This document shows, one piece after another, positions 9,815-19,630 of a DNA stretch of 64,000 bases. Both the position numbers and the translations under genes were made by a program. The notes beneath the pieces are model-generated. The model searched no databases, was not told the origin of the DNA, and worked only from the letters and a program-made list of their open reading frames with translations. The first letter of the stretch is position 1, and every line of letters begins with the position of its first letter. The stretch is from a bacterium (lineage in GTDB: Bacteria > Bacteroidota > Ignavibacteria > Ignavibacteriales > Ignavibacteriaceae), in the NCBI GenBank assembly GCA_016716565.1, contig JADJWC010000002.1, positions 372,001-436,000 of the forward strand. Direction: 5' to 3'.

Positions 9815-9846
9815 AGCCCTGATGAAAATCCATCCAGGGCTTATTT
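9814..9846. terminator. Bidirectional terminator between dacB and secG
   Basis: Stem AAGCCCTG (9814-9821) pairs with CAGGGCTT (9835-9842). AT-rich flanks lie on both sides, between convergent genes. Confidence 0.8.
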
Positions 9847-9859
9847 AATTTAATTAAAA

Positions 9860-10195
9860 TTACGGTTGTTCCGGTAGTTGCTGCTGCGGGAGCGTTGGTG
9901 TTTGAGGAATATTCTGTCTGCCGGATTCCTGAATAATACTTCTTTGTTCCTGAGTTACTTTTCCAGGCAAAAAGAAAAGATTAGCGACAATAGCAAGCAC
10001 AGCTACCACACCGCCTAACCACCAGGTTGCTTTACTCAAAAAATCTGCTGTTCTTCTTGTCCCGAACATTGAGCCCATATTACTTGCACCACCAAATGTT
10101 CCGGCTAAACCTCCACCTTTACTCGCTTGCATTAGAACTACAATTATAAGCAGGACTGCTGCTATCGATGAAATTAAAACTAAAATACTATACAT
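9860..10195 (-). CDS. secG: Preprotein translocase subunit SecG
   Basis: 111 residues. Transmembrane helix 1 is at about residues 3-22 and helix 2 at about 56-75. The conserved cytoplasmic loop QASKGGGLAGTFGG lies between them. The C-terminal tail is rich in Gln and Pro. SecG assists SecYE in protein export. A short gap separates it from the tRNA-Met gene on the same strand. It is a minimal SecG with nothing unusual apart from the tail. Confidence 0.94.
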   Translation of the reverse strand: MYSILVLISSIAAVLLIIVVLMQASKGGGLAGTFGGASNMGSMFGTRRTADFLSKATWWLGGVVAVLAIVANLFFLPGKVTQEQRSIIQESGRQNIPQTPTLPQQQLPEQP

Positions 10196-10229
10196 AAGAT
10201 TTCCTTTTTTCTTTCAAATTGACTTAATG

Positions 10230-10303
10230 TAGCGGGGGAGGGATTCGAACCCCCGACACGTGGATTATGATTCCACTGCTCTAACCGACTGAGCTACCCC
10301 GCC
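10230..10303 (-). tRNA. tRNA-Met (anticodon CAT)
   Basis: Read on the minus strand it folds into a full cloverleaf of 74 bases: acceptor GGCGGGG / CCCCGCT; D arm GCTC...GAGC; anticodon stem GTGGA/TCCAC with loop ATCATAA (anticodon CAT); T arm with TTCGAAT. The discriminator is A and CCA is not encoded. Position 1:72 is a G-U wobble, and there is no C1:A72 mismatch, so it is not the usual initiator type. It is probably elongator Met. A tRNA-Ile with lysidine-modified CAT cannot be fully excluded. Confidence 0.93.
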
Positions 10304-10412
10304 AAAATTCGTATTTTCTAAATCGGGACGCAAATATAGCCACAATAGCATATATTTTCAAAAATCATTATTAATTGTCAATGTGATGTGAATAGCGAAT
10401 TTGCTTCGGCGG

Positions 10413-11405
10413 TTATTGCTCTTTTTCTATATTTTGCCAAAGAATATCAAGCAATTCATTCAAGCCAAGTCCCGAGGCAGATGAAAACACAATGGGTTTT
10501 TCTTTTATCCCTTTGAATTTCAGTGATGATAATTTCTTAAAAATGATGTTATCAATTAAATCAGCTTTTGAAATAGATACAAGCATTTTTTTCTGAACTA
10601 ATTTAGGACTGTAGCTCTTCAATTCCTTCATTAAAATATTGAAATCAGATTGCAAATCTTCAGAGACAGATTCAATTAAAAAGAGGATTACTCTTGTTCT
10701 TTCAATGTGTCTCAAAAACTGAATACCAAGACCTTTTCCTTCTGACGCGCCTTCAATAATTCCAGGGATATCTGCAACTGTAAAACTTTTAAAATCTTTA
10801 TACTGAACAATTCCAAGATTCGGTTCAAGAGTGGTGAATGGATAATCGGCAATTTTTGGTCTTGCGGCCGATATCTTCGAAATCAAAGTTGACTTACCGG
10901 CGTTTGGAAATCCGACAAGACCAACATCTGCAATCAATTTCAATTCAAGAATAATTTTTTTATACTCGCCAGGATTTCCATCCTCAGCAAAACGGGGAGT
11001 TTGATTAGTCGGAGTAGCAAACTTGCTATTTCCTTTTCCCCCTTTTCCTCCTTTTGCGAGGATAACTTCTTTGCCATCTTTATCCAGATCAAATAAAATT
11101 TCTTCTGTTTCCGAATCTTTAATAATTGTTCCAACGGGAACAAGTACGATTACATCTTTTCCGTTTTTACCATCTTTTAACGAACTGCCGCCGTTCTCAC
11201 CATTACTGGCAACATATTTTTTTTTATATCTGAAATCGAGAAGTGTATGAAGATTGCTGTTTGCCTTTAATATGACGTTGCCACCTCTGCCCCCATCACC
11301 GCCTGACGGACCTCCTTTAGGAACATATTTTTCTCTTCGGAATGTAACAGCACCATCGCCCCCCTTTCCGGAACTGATTTCGATCAGAGCATAATCAATA
11401 AACAT
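10413..11405 (-). CDS. obg: GTPase Obg/CgtA
   Basis: 330 residues. The N-terminal glycine-rich Obg fold spans about residues 1-158 (GGDGGRGGNV, KGGKGGKGN). The G domain follows with G1 GFPNAGKS (165-172), G2/switch TTLEPNLG (191-198), G3 DIPG (212-215), G4 SKAD (279-282, where NKxD is usual) and G5 SSA (308-310). There is no C-terminal OCT domain, as in many members of this length. Obg binds the 50S subunit and couples ribosome assembly to growth. Its ATG overlaps the stop of the upstream gene by one base (TGATG), so translation is probably coupled. Confidence 0.95.
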   Translation of the reverse strand: MFIDYALIEISSGKGGDGAVTFRREKYVPKGGPSGGDGGRGGNVILKANSNLHTLLDFRYKKKYVASNGENGGSSLKDGKNGKDVIVLVPVGTIIKDSETEEILFDLDKDGKEVILAKGGKGGKGNSKFATPTNQTPRFAEDGNPGEYKKIILELKLIADVGLVGFPNAGKSTLISKISAARPKIADYPFTTLEPNLGIVQYKDFKSFTVADIPGIIEGASEGKGLGIQFLRHIERTRVILFLIESVSEDLQSDFNILMKELKSYSPKLVQKKMLVSISKADLIDNIIFKKLSSLKFKGIKEKPIVFSSASGLGLNELLDILWQNIEKEQ

Positions 11406-13498
11406 CAGGCTTGCCTGAAGTAATTAGATACCGCGTTTGTGAAAGTTATTGCTTCTTTTGAATAAGGACTGATTTTATAAGATGTGAAAACTGCTTTCAA
11501 AATTTCGGATGCTTCTTTGTAGGAGTGACAATCCATTATACGTTCAACGGTATTCGTAAAATCTTCTTCATCATTAGCAAAAATGAATGAGACAATTTTT
11601 TTAATTTCTTTTCTTCGCAAGTAACTAAATAAATCCTTCGGTCTGATGTTCCGTGGCTTAACAACAGGCTTTTCAACTTTTTCAGCAGAAGGTACAACAT
11701 CTTCCTGAATTTCTGTTTGTTGCTTAACTTTACTGAATTCATTTTTTATTTGTGTGCTTTTTTCAGTCTTCTTAGCTGAAGTATCTGTAAATACAACTTC
11801 GTCAATATTCTTCAGATAATCATCGAAACTGTCAGTTTCAACTTCTTCCTTCTTCGTCTCATTTTCCATCTCAAAATTTTCTATGAAAGATGAAACATCT
11901 TCAGTTTCTTGAAATTGTTTTCCCTTTTCAGGTAGAGTAAAATTAATATTATCGAGGTCTTCAAAAATATTTAAGAGATCATCTTCGAGTGATTTAATTT
12001 TATTTTCCTTAACCTCAGGTTGTAAATTATCCGGGATAGTATCAGTCTTGATTTCAAATTCATCCGTATCGTCAACTTCTGAAGAAACCGTTTCTGTCTC
12101 TATATACATATCTTCTATCATCTCCTGAACGATTTCTTTTTCTACTGAAGTAACTGACAATTCACTATCTATATCTGATTGGTTTAATTCAGAATCTGTA
12201 ATTTCAGTTTCTTCAATGTTCTCAGGAATGGTCTCTTCAGTATCAACACTTTCTGACGGCATATCTTCAGTTATTGCATCAACTAATTTGTTCACTTCTT
12301 CATCAGTACTAACAACTTCCTGCTCAGTATTTTCAAAAATTTCCTGCCCGGATTCTCGTTCGTCTAAATCAGAAAGCCCTGCGGATTCAGGTTCATCGCC
12401 TATAATATCATTCTCGAAATTAATTTCACCGTCCTGATTCGTATCTGAAAGACTAACTACTTCACTTTCCTCCTCGATAATAATATTTTCTTCAGCGGTA
12501 TTAATTTCTTCGTTTGAAATAATATCAGAACTTTTTGACTCTTCACTGTAAAGAGAGAGTAATGCTTCCTCCTCTTCCGGACTTAAAAAGGTTTCAAGGT
12601 CAGCTTTCTGCATTTCATCATGTTCTGAAATCTCATTCTGTTCCTTCTGAGCAGAATTAATCTCATCGGCATGAATTTTTTCTATCATCTCGTCTGTTGT
12701 TATTTCTGTTTCAACAGATTCCAGATCAAGGTCTTTTAAGTGTTTATCAGGCGCGAATAATATCCTTTCGATCTCAACTCTGTCATATCGTCTTTTAATA
12801 TCATTCGGAATAACTTTCCGAAGTTTAACGAGTAAGTCCAGAAGATTTTTTTCTTTACAAAATATTTCCACTGCGGTTAATGGAAGAAGATTCTTATCAA
12901 CACCTCCGATATTAAAAAAATCACCTATTGATATAAACGAATTTGACACAACCTGTTTTTGATTTGAACTTATTAGCTCATTATCGATCTTATCAAGAAT
13001 AATTTCGAACTCTGTGGAGGAAATCTGCATCAGATTTCTTTTATCTATATAACCCGTAAGAACCTTTTTGAAATATTCATAATAGTACAGATAATTGAAC
13101 ATCATCTTCATTTCTTCAGCAGAAACAACCGGTTGCTCATTAAAAATCAGTTTGGTAAGTGACCATCTGGGACGAACAAGATAGTTAATATTGAAAGATA
13201 CAGCCTGGAAGATCAATTTCTTAGAATCATCGATGGATACTTTCTTATGCTTCTTTATCTCATTTGAAATTTTCTGGAAGTGGTCAGATATTTCTCTGCC
13301 GGTGTAATCGAAGTAAGATTGCTGGAGTAATTTTTGTCTGTCAGAATATATCATATATTCCAACTCTGCTGAAATATATTGAACAACAGCAGGATGCATA
13401 CCTGAAGTAATTATTTTATCCAGAGTAAAGGTGTTACCGAGACTTCTAACCTGGTTAAAACAAAAGTCACCAATAAATTTTATTTCTTTTTCAAACAT
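11405..13498 (-). CDS. Large acidic protein of unknown function, translationally coupled to obg
   Basis: 697 residues from ATG 13498; a GTG one codon upstream is an alternative. Residues 1-250 are a folded, helix-rich region (GDFCFNQVRSLGNTF, then FNINYLVRPRWSLTKLIFNE). Residues about 265-610 are very rich in Glu, Asp, Ser, Thr and Ile and look disordered or repetitive. Residues about 625-697 form a second folded domain with RPKDLFSYLRRKEIKKIVSF. I do not recognise the family. The TGATG overlap with obg suggests a fixed partnership, perhaps in ribosome or stress-related regulation, but this is inference. A terminator lies upstream of the gene at 13591-13618. Confidence 0.75.
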   Translation of the reverse strand: MFEKEIKFIGDFCFNQVRSLGNTFTLDKIITSGMHPAVVQYISAELEYMIYSDRQKLLQQSYFDYTGREISDHFQKISNEIKKHKKVSIDDSKKLIFQAVSFNINYLVRPRWSLTKLIFNEQPVVSAEEMKMMFNYLYYYEYFKKVLTGYIDKRNLMQISSTEFEIILDKIDNELISSNQKQVVSNSFISIGDFFNIGGVDKNLLPLTAVEIFCKEKNLLDLLVKLRKVIPNDIKRRYDRVEIERILFAPDKHLKDLDLESVETEITTDEMIEKIHADEINSAQKEQNEISEHDEMQKADLETFLSPEEEEALLSLYSEESKSSDIISNEEINTAEENIIIEEESEVVSLSDTNQDGEINFENDIIGDEPESAGLSDLDERESGQEIFENTEQEVVSTDEEVNKLVDAITEDMPSESVDTEETIPENIEETEITDSELNQSDIDSELSVTSVEKEIVQEMIEDMYIETETVSSEVDDTDEFEIKTDTIPDNLQPEVKENKIKSLEDDLLNIFEDLDNINFTLPEKGKQFQETEDVSSFIENFEMENETKKEEVETDSFDDYLKNIDEVVFTDTSAKKTEKSTQIKNEFSKVKQQTEIQEDVVPSAEKVEKPVVKPRNIRPKDLFSYLRRKEIKKIVSFIFANDEEDFTNTVERIMDCHSYKEASEILKAVFTSYKISPYSKEAITFTNAVSNYFRQA

Positions 13499-13590
13499 CA
13501 CAATTCTCTCTAAATTTCAAGTCTCAAATTAAGAAACCATAGTGCTTTAGGCAAATTTAATCTAATTATTTCCCAAAATTCAGGCCTATG

Positions 13591-13618
13591 AAAAATCCCG
13601 CATTTGAGCGGGATTTTT
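13591..13618. terminator. Terminator downstream of sdhB
   Basis: Perfect 11-bp stem AAAAATCCCGC / GCGGGATTTTT with loop ATTTGA. It lies 3' of sdhB on the minus strand, where the stem is followed by a U-run. Confidence 0.88.
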
Positions 13619-13646
13619 TAGAATATCTAAGTATGATTCGGTTATT

Positions 13647-14415
13647 TTATACCACTACCTCTTTAGATTTTACTTTGGATATGATAAAATCTCTGTTCAT
13701 TCTTGCAATATTTGTTACTGAAATTCCTTTGGGGCATTCAGCTTCGCAGGCATAAGTATTCGTACAGCTTCCGAATCCAAGTTCATCCATTACTTTTACC
13801 ATTTTTTCAACTCTCATATAACGTTCCGGCTGACCTTGAGGTAGTAATGCATACTGGGATACTTTTGCTGATACAAATAACATAGCCGATGCATTCTTAC
13901 AGGCAGCAACACAAGCACCGCAACCAATGCAAGCTGCGGCGTCCATTGCCAGACTTGATATTTCTTTTGGGATAGGAATTGCATTCGCATCAGGAACTCC
14001 TCCTGTGTTTACTGATATGTAACCGCCAGCCTGAAGTATTTTATCAAACCCTGATCGATCTACCATTAAATCTTTAATAATTGAAAACGCTTTTGCTCTG
14101 AATGGTTCAACCCAAATTGTATCTCCATCTTTGAAGTTTCTCATATGGAGTTGACAGGTAGCTATCTTTGCCAGAGGTCCGTGTGGTCTGCCATTAATCA
14201 CTAAACCACAGGTACCGCAAATTCCTTCACGGCAATCGCTTTCAAAGTGAACAGCTTCTTCACCTTTTGCTTCCAAAGTGTTATTCAACTCATCGAGCAT
14301 TTCAAGGAAAGAAGCATCAGGAGAAACCTAATCTTATAATCAACGAAGCTGCCTGCCGATTTGGAATTTTTCTGTCGCCAGATTTTAAGTTTTAGATTAA
14401 TTTTTTTGCTTCCAT
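13647..14415 (-). CDS. sdhB: Succinate dehydrogenase/fumarate reductase iron-sulphur subunit, 5' end frame-disrupted
   Basis: From an ATG at 14300 the frame is intact for 217 residues. It has the [2Fe-2S] motif DCREGICGTCG with a fourth Cys in ATCQLH, then CIGCGACVAACKN and YACEAECPKG for the other two clusters. The natural start is almost certainly ATG 14415: it overlaps the sdhA stop (TAATG), has AAGGAG ahead of it, and encodes the expected opening (NLKLKIWRQKNSKSAGSFVDYK) in another frame. Two one-base losses separate that start from the main frame: one in the seven-A run at 14401-14407, which leads to a stop at 14394-14392, and one near 14328. As written, about the first 38 residues of the ferredoxin domain cannot be joined. 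Sequencing error or a real mutation are both possible. Confidence 0.9.
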
Positions 14416-16325
14416 TATTTGTAACTCCTTATCGCTGGTTTCACATATTCAAATTCGAGCGGTTCTTTATGAAGATTCCATTTGTTCTCCTCAGCAAACT
14501 CCCATGCAGATACATAAGAATAGTTTTCATCATCACGCTTGGCTTCACCATCTTCAAACTGATATTCAGTTCTGAAGTGTCCGCCGCAAGACTCATTTCT
14601 GTTAAGCGCATCCAGGGCCATCAATTCACCAAGCTCGAAGTAATCGACTAATCTACCGGCACGTTCAAGTGTCTGATTAACATCATCGCCACTTCCCGGG
14701 ATTGTAACATTTTTCCAGAATTCAGTTTTCAATTCTCTTATTTCTTTAATCGCTTCTTTCAAACCTTTTTCATCACGAGCCATTCCTACTTTATTCCACA
14801 TTATTCTACCAAGCTGCTTGTGAATATCATCTACGGTTCTTTTTCCTTTTATTGAAAGAAGCTTATTTGTAATTGCTTTTACTTCACCAGCTACTTTTTC
14901 AAATTCGGGATGATCCGTTTTTACTAATGTTGGTTTATCTTCTGCAAGATAATTTCCCATTGTGTAAGGGATGACAAAATAACCGTCAGCTAAGCCTTGC
15001 ATTAAAGCAGAAGCTCCTAAACGATTTGCACCGTGATCTGAGAAGTTTGCTTCACCAAGTACAAACAAACCAGGAATAGTGCTCATCAGGTTGTAATCAA
15101 CCCAAAGTCCACCCATTGTGTAATGAGGCGCAGGATATATCATCATCGGAACATTGTATGGATTTTCTCCAGTTATAGTTTCATAAATTTCGAAAAGATT
15201 ACCATATCTTTCTTCAATCACATGTTTTCCAAGTCTGTTTATCGCATCCTTAAAATCAAGATATACAGCTTCACCACCTCTTACTCCCCTGCCTTCATCA
15301 CAAACCTCTTTGGCAGCACGTGAAGAAATATCGCGCGGAGAAAGATTTCCGAACGAAGGATATTTTCTTTCAAGATAATAGTCTCTTTCATCCTCAGGAA
15401 TATCGTTGGGATTTCTCATGTCCCCTTTTTTCTTCGAAACCCAGACCCGACCGTCATTTCGCAATGATTCACTCATCAATGTTAACTTTGATTGTGATTC
15501 GCCATGAAGTGGTAAACATGTAGGATGAATTTGAGTAAAACATGGATTTGCAAAGAAGGCTCCGCGTTTGTGTGCTCGCCAGATTGCAGTTACATTACAG
15601 TTCATAGCATTTGTTGACAGAAAGAATACGTTTGAATAACCACCGGTTGCAAGCACAACTGCGTGACCAGAATATTTTTCTACTTCTCCTGTTAATAGAT
15701 TTCTACAAACTATTCCTTTAGCAACCCCATCCACAACGACAATATCAAGCATTTCGCGACGAGTGTAAAGTTTTACACTTCCCTTGCCGACCTGTCTGTT
15801 CAATGCACTAACAGCTCCGAGCAACAGCTGCTGTCCAGTCTGACCTCTTGCATAAAATGTCCTTGATACCTGTGCACCACCAAATGAACGATTATCAAGT
15901 AAGCCGCCATATTCTCTTGCGAATGGAACTCCTTGAGCAACACATTGATCTATGATATTACTGCTTACTTCGGCAAGACGATGTACATTTGCTTCACGTG
16001 CACGAAAGTCACCACCTTTTACTGTATCGTAAAAAAGTCTGTAAGTAGAGTCACCATCATTTTGATAATTTTTTGAGGCATTGATTCCACCCTGTGCAGA
16101 AATGCTGTGCGCCCTTCTTGCACTGTCGTGAAATGTGAAAGCCAGAACATTGTAACCAAGCTCACCAAGAGAAGCGGCAGCAGATGCGCCCGCTAATCCT
16201 GTTCCAACTACAATGATTGTGTATTTTCTTTTATTTGCTGGATTAACCAACTTCATATTGAATTTGTGATTTGTCCATTTTTCAGAAACGTGTCCTGCAG
16301 GAATTTTTGATACTAATTTTGTCAT
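14415..16325 (-). CDS. sdhA: Succinate dehydrogenase/fumarate reductase flavoprotein subunit
   Basis: 636 residues. The FAD-binding motif VVGTGLAGASAA is at 39-50. HSISAQGGINA follows, with H73 the expected covalent FAD attachment residue. The active-site segments include RDISSRA and HYTMGGLWVD. The length and the LGASALMQGLADGYF segment match the Bacteroidota/Chlorobi-type enzyme. It oxidises succinate to fumarate, or the reverse, and passes electrons to SdhB. It overlaps sdhC by four bases (ATGA) and touches sdhB through TAATG, so the operon order is sdhC-sdhA-sdhB. Confidence 0.97.
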   Translation of the reverse strand: MTKLVSKIPAGHVSEKWTNHKFNMKLVNPANKRKYTIIVVGTGLAGASAAASLGELGYNVLAFTFHDSARRAHSISAQGGINASKNYQNDGDSTYRLFYDTVKGGDFRAREANVHRLAEVSSNIIDQCVAQGVPFAREYGGLLDNRSFGGAQVSRTFYARGQTGQQLLLGAVSALNRQVGKGSVKLYTRREMLDIVVVDGVAKGIVCRNLLTGEVEKYSGHAVVLATGGYSNVFFLSTNAMNCNVTAIWRAHKRGAFFANPCFTQIHPTCLPLHGESQSKLTLMSESLRNDGRVWVSKKKGDMRNPNDIPEDERDYYLERKYPSFGNLSPRDISSRAAKEVCDEGRGVRGGEAVYLDFKDAINRLGKHVIEERYGNLFEIYETITGENPYNVPMMIYPAPHYTMGGLWVDYNLMSTIPGLFVLGEANFSDHGANRLGASALMQGLADGYFVIPYTMGNYLAEDKPTLVKTDHPEFEKVAGEVKAITNKLLSIKGKRTVDDIHKQLGRIMWNKVGMARDEKGLKEAIKEIRELKTEFWKNVTIPGSGDDVNQTLERAGRLVDYFELGELMALDALNRNESCGGHFRTEYQFEDGEAKRDDENYSYVSAWEFAEENKWNLHKEPLEFEYVKPAIRSYK

Positions 16326-16999
16326 TGGTTACCTCCGTAGAAGAAGAAAAAATAAAGTGGCATTGAAGCAAATCCTGCAGCCATAATCACGGCATAAACT
16401 GTTCCCAATTTCTGAATGAATGAAAAATATTTTTTATGATTCCATCCGAAAGTTTGAAACGCACTTTGAAAGCCATGATTAAGATGGAAACCAAGCAAAA
16501 CCATTGCAATGACATATAGTATTACATACCACCAGATTCCAAAGAAATAAACTACTATATCAAAATATTGATGCACATTTGCTAATCCCATAGGATCGTG
16601 AACATTAAATCGCCAGAAAAAAGTCCCGAGGTGCGTAACAAGAAATATGAAAACAATAGAACCGGTTAGAAACATAGTTCTTGAGAAGACATCGCTGTTT
16701 TCAGCAGAACCATTAACCTGATACTTAATTCCTTTTGCTTTTTTGTTTTCCAGCCAGAGTTTAAATCCATTATAAATATGAAGAACAAAAGCTGCTAGAA
16801 GAACGACTTCAATTACTCTTATTAATGGTTTAACAACATCAAGAGTACTGACATAACCATTGAAAGCTGTAGGTCCAAAAAAGAGTGTAATATTCCCGAT
16901 TAAATGGACGATCAGAAAAATCAGCAGGAAGCTGCCCGTCACAGCCATCATCAACTTCTTACCGATTGATGAATTAAGAAAGACAGTTACAGAACTCAT
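16322..16999 (-). CDS. sdhC: Succinate dehydrogenase cytochrome b subunit (b558-type, single anchor)
   Basis: 225 residues with five predicted membrane helices. Conserved histidines (IVHLIGN, FVLHIYNGF, VTHLGTFFW, GFHLNHGFQSAF) are the haem b ligands of single-subunit, di-haem membrane anchors. It connects SdhAB to the menaquinone pool. It is first in the operon. The 286 bases upstream, shared with the divergent TonB receptor gene, must hold both promoters, but I see no clear boxes. Confidence 0.94.
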   Translation of the reverse strand: MSSVTVFLNSSIGKKLMMAVTGSFLLIFLIVHLIGNITLFFGPTAFNGYVSTLDVVKPLIRVIEVVLLAAFVLHIYNGFKLWLENKKAKGIKYQVNGSAENSDVFSRTMFLTGSIVFIFLVTHLGTFFWRFNVHDPMGLANVHQYFDIVVYFFGIWWYVILYVIAMVLLGFHLNHGFQSAFQTFGWNHKKYFSFIQKLGTVYAVIMAAGFASMPLYFFFFYGGNQ

Positions 17000-17285
17000 A
17001 CGCGTACTCCTTCTTCATCCGATAATTAATGAACTTAATAATTGAACAAGCAAAAAATTAATTTGGCTCATAAGATTACGGAGAGATTATTTTATAGTTT
17101 GTAAACAATTTTAGAGATGCAGTTTCTAAAAGAAGAAATTTCTTAGCCAAAATTATCACTAAGAACAAATAAAATCAATTTAAAGCAGTGATTGTTGCAT
17201 GATGGCAAAAATTGTGTTGATTGTTATTCTTATTAAGATTAAGTTTAGATAAGAATAAAATATTTTTTTGTTACATGGAGTCAGT

Positions 17286-19499
17286 ATGGAAAAAAGATTT
17301 ATGAGTTTTCAAATTTATTTGATGGTACTCTTTTTCGTCTTTGTAGAAACACCAATAAGTCAGACGCAAACTTCAGCGACCGAAGAACAGCACCACAGTA
17401 CAAGGATCGATTCGTCTTTTATCAAGATGAATGATTTCCCTCAGGTAGATATAATCGGAAAAAAGCCCTCCCTGATTAATAGAATCCCAGGTTCAGCAAA
17501 TATCATCACTGAGACTTCACTCAGACAAGATAAACCAATCACAGGAAATGAAATGTTCCGTAAAGTAACCGGACTCAACGTGGTTGATGAAGAAGGTGCT
17601 GGGTTAAGAACGAATATAGGAATAAGAGGTCTCGACCCTGATAGAAGTCGAAATGTTCTGATGATGGAAGATGGTGTGCCAGTTGCGTTGGCACCATACG
17701 GTGAACCGGAAATGTATTACACTCCTGCGATCGACAGAATGAAAAGTGTGGAGGTACTTAAAGGAAGCGGTTCAATTCTGTATGGGCCACAGACTATTGG
17801 AGGGGTAATTAATTACATCACTAATGATCCACCACTTGACCCAATGTTTTCATTGCAGCTGAGAGGCGGAGATGGCGGATATTTAAATGGACAAGCATTA
17901 TATGGGACTACATTTGACAATGTTGGTTTTCAAATAGGCTACTTGCACAAGCAAGCAGACAAATTGGCCGTAACAAGATTTGACATAAATGATTTAACCG
18001 CAAAAATAAAATTTCAGACTTGCCAAAATTCCGTTCTTGGTATTAAGCTGGCTTACTATGATGAAAATTCAAATTCAACTTATGTGGGATTGACTCAAAG
18101 TATGTATGATGATGGTGAATACTTTCCTGTAATTGCACCAAATGATGAACTTGACATCAGGAGATATTCAGCAAGTCTCACCCACGATTACATTTTTTCA
18201 AATAGCGCATTTCTGCGAACGACGGTTTACGGATACACAACAACAAGAAATTGGCTAAGACAGGATTTCAGCAGAAACCCAACATCCAATTGGACAGGAG
18301 TTGTATGGGGAGATACATCGATAGCAAATGGTGCAATTTATATGCGGAACAGCACTGGAAACAGAAACAGACAATTTGAAGTTGCCGGAGTAGAACCAAG
18401 AGTAAGTTATAATTACACAATAGGTAATCTGAAAAATGAACTTGAAGGTGGAATCAGATTTCACTATGAGAGAGCATTCGAACAAAGAATAGACGGACAA
18501 TCAGCAGATGCAAAATCAGGTAATCTTCGTGAAGATGAAATCAGAACAGGATACGCCGAGAGTTTTTTTGCCCAGAACAGAATTTACCTGACGAACAGAT
18601 TTACAGTGATTCCCGGTTTACGTTTGGAAAACTTTCACTACGAACGCGATATTTTCAGAATAAATTATCGTGATACAAGTATCACAAATGATGATGATTT
18701 ATTCACACCAGTTCCGGGAATTGGATTTAACTACAATTTCGAGAATGATTTTTCACTTTTTGCAGGAGTGCATAGAGGATATGCACCTCCAAGAATCAAA
18801 GACGCTATTACAAATGATGGCACTGCACTTAACCTTGATGCAGAACTTAGCTGGAATTATGAAATTGGATTCAGAACAAATTTAACTTCTTTCATATATA
18901 TCGAAGCTACTGGATTCTTAATGGATTTTTCAAACCAGGTTATTCCGGTATCCGTTTCTTCGGGCGGAACAGGAACCGGATTAGTTAACGGTGGTGAAAC
19001 CAAGCACATAGGTGTTGAAGGTGGACTTCGATTTGATTTTCATCGAATTGTAAAAACAAATTATTCAATTGTGCTTTCAGCTTTCTCAACATACGTAAAT
19101 TCAAAGTATGATAATGACCGATTCATAACTGTGCAGAATGAAAGTGTGAATTTAAGAGGTAATAAACTTCCTTATGCACCTGATTTTACATTTACAGGAG
19201 GTTTTGAAATCACCGCACCATTCGGACTTGGAGTGAATTTGTCTGCGACCTATGTTGGAAAACAGTTTACAGATGAACTGAATTCCGTTGAACCATCAGC
19301 AAGTGGTGAAACAGGTCAAATGCCATCTTTTATCACGGCTGATATTACAGCAAATTATTTCATTTCAGACATCAACTCGAATCTATTTTTCTCAGTTAAA
19401 AATCTTTCTGATGAAAGATATATTGCCAGCCGAAGACCACAGGGAATAAAGGTTGGTTTGCCACGATTTATTTCCGCAGGTATTGATTTGACATTATAA
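17286..19499 (+). CDS. TonB-dependent outer-membrane receptor (FecA-like)
   Basis: 737 residues from ATG 17286, which has GGAG five bases upstream; a TTG at 17268 is a poorer start. After a signal peptide ending near SQT, the plug domain contains IIGKKPSLINRIPGSANII and IRGLDPDRSRNVLMMEDGVP. VEVLKGSGSILYGPQTIGGV follows, close to ferric-citrate-type receptors. The C-terminal barrel ends with NLSDERYIASRRPQGIKVG and a final IDLTL. It is probably a ferric-siderophore or metal-chelate importer; the ligand is unknown. It is divergent from sdhCAB. Confidence 0.92.
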   Translation: MEKRFMSFQIYLMVLFFVFVETPISQTQTSATEEQHHSTRIDSSFIKMNDFPQVDIIGKKPSLINRIPGSANIITETSLRQDKPITGNEMFRKVTGLNVVDEEGAGLRTNIGIRGLDPDRSRNVLMMEDGVPVALAPYGEPEMYYTPAIDRMKSVEVLKGSGSILYGPQTIGGVINYITNDPPLDPMFSLQLRGGDGGYLNGQALYGTTFDNVGFQIGYLHKQADKLAVTRFDINDLTAKIKFQTCQNSVLGIKLAYYDENSNSTYVGLTQSMYDDGEYFPVIAPNDELDIRRYSASLTHDYIFSNSAFLRTTVYGYTTTRNWLRQDFSRNPTSNWTGVVWGDTSIANGAIYMRNSTGNRNRQFEVAGVEPRVSYNYTIGNLKNELEGGIRFHYERAFEQRIDGQSADAKSGNLREDEIRTGYAESFFAQNRIYLTNRFTVIPGLRLENFHYERDIFRINYRDTSITNDDDLFTPVPGIGFNYNFENDFSLFAGVHRGYAPPRIKDAITNDGTALNLDAELSWNYEIGFRTNLTSFIYIEATGFLMDFSNQVIPVSVSSGGTGTGLVNGGETKHIGVEGGLRFDFHRIVKTNYSIVLSAFSTYVNSKYDNDRFITVQNESVNLRGNKLPYAPDFTFTGGFEITAPFGLGVNLSATYVGKQFTDELNSVEPSASGETGQMPSFITADITANYFISDINSNLFFSVKNLSDERYIASRRPQGIKVGLPRFISAGIDLTL

Positions 19500-19523
19500 C
19501 TCATGAAAAATAATCTTTAAAGT

Positions 19524-19551
19524 TAAGGCAGTGTATTATTACTACTGCTTT
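19524..19551 (+). terminator. Possible terminator after the TonB receptor gene
   Basis: AGGCAGT can pair with ACTGCTT (one G-U pair) around an 11-base loop, followed by TTTTTG. The stem is short, so this is tentative. Confidence 0.4.
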
Positions 19552-19615
19552 TTGATTTTCACACAATAAAAATATTTACCAAATTATTTTCAATCGTGAA
19601 TTCAAAGAAAAGCAT

Positions 19616-19623
19616 TATCTTTG
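19616..19623 (+). promoter_or_regulatory. Putative -7 box (TATCTTTG) just upstream of the membrane-protein gene
   Basis: TATCTTTG matches the TAnnTTTG -7 consensus of Bacteroidota primary sigma factors. It ends only seven bases before the ATG at 19631, so a transcript from here would be leaderless or nearly so. No good TTG box at -33 is visible. Confidence 0.4.
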
Positions 19624-19630
19624 TTTTCCA

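Noticed and set aside
10230..10303. Initiator tRNA-fMet
   Set aside because: Position 1:72 is a G-U wobble rather than the C1:A72 mismatch usual for bacterial initiators, so elongator Met is favoured.
14401..14407. Programmed -1 frameshift as the sole explanation for sdhB
   Set aside because: A second frame break near 14328 is not at a slip site, so programmed slippage alone cannot restore the protein; sequence error is simpler.
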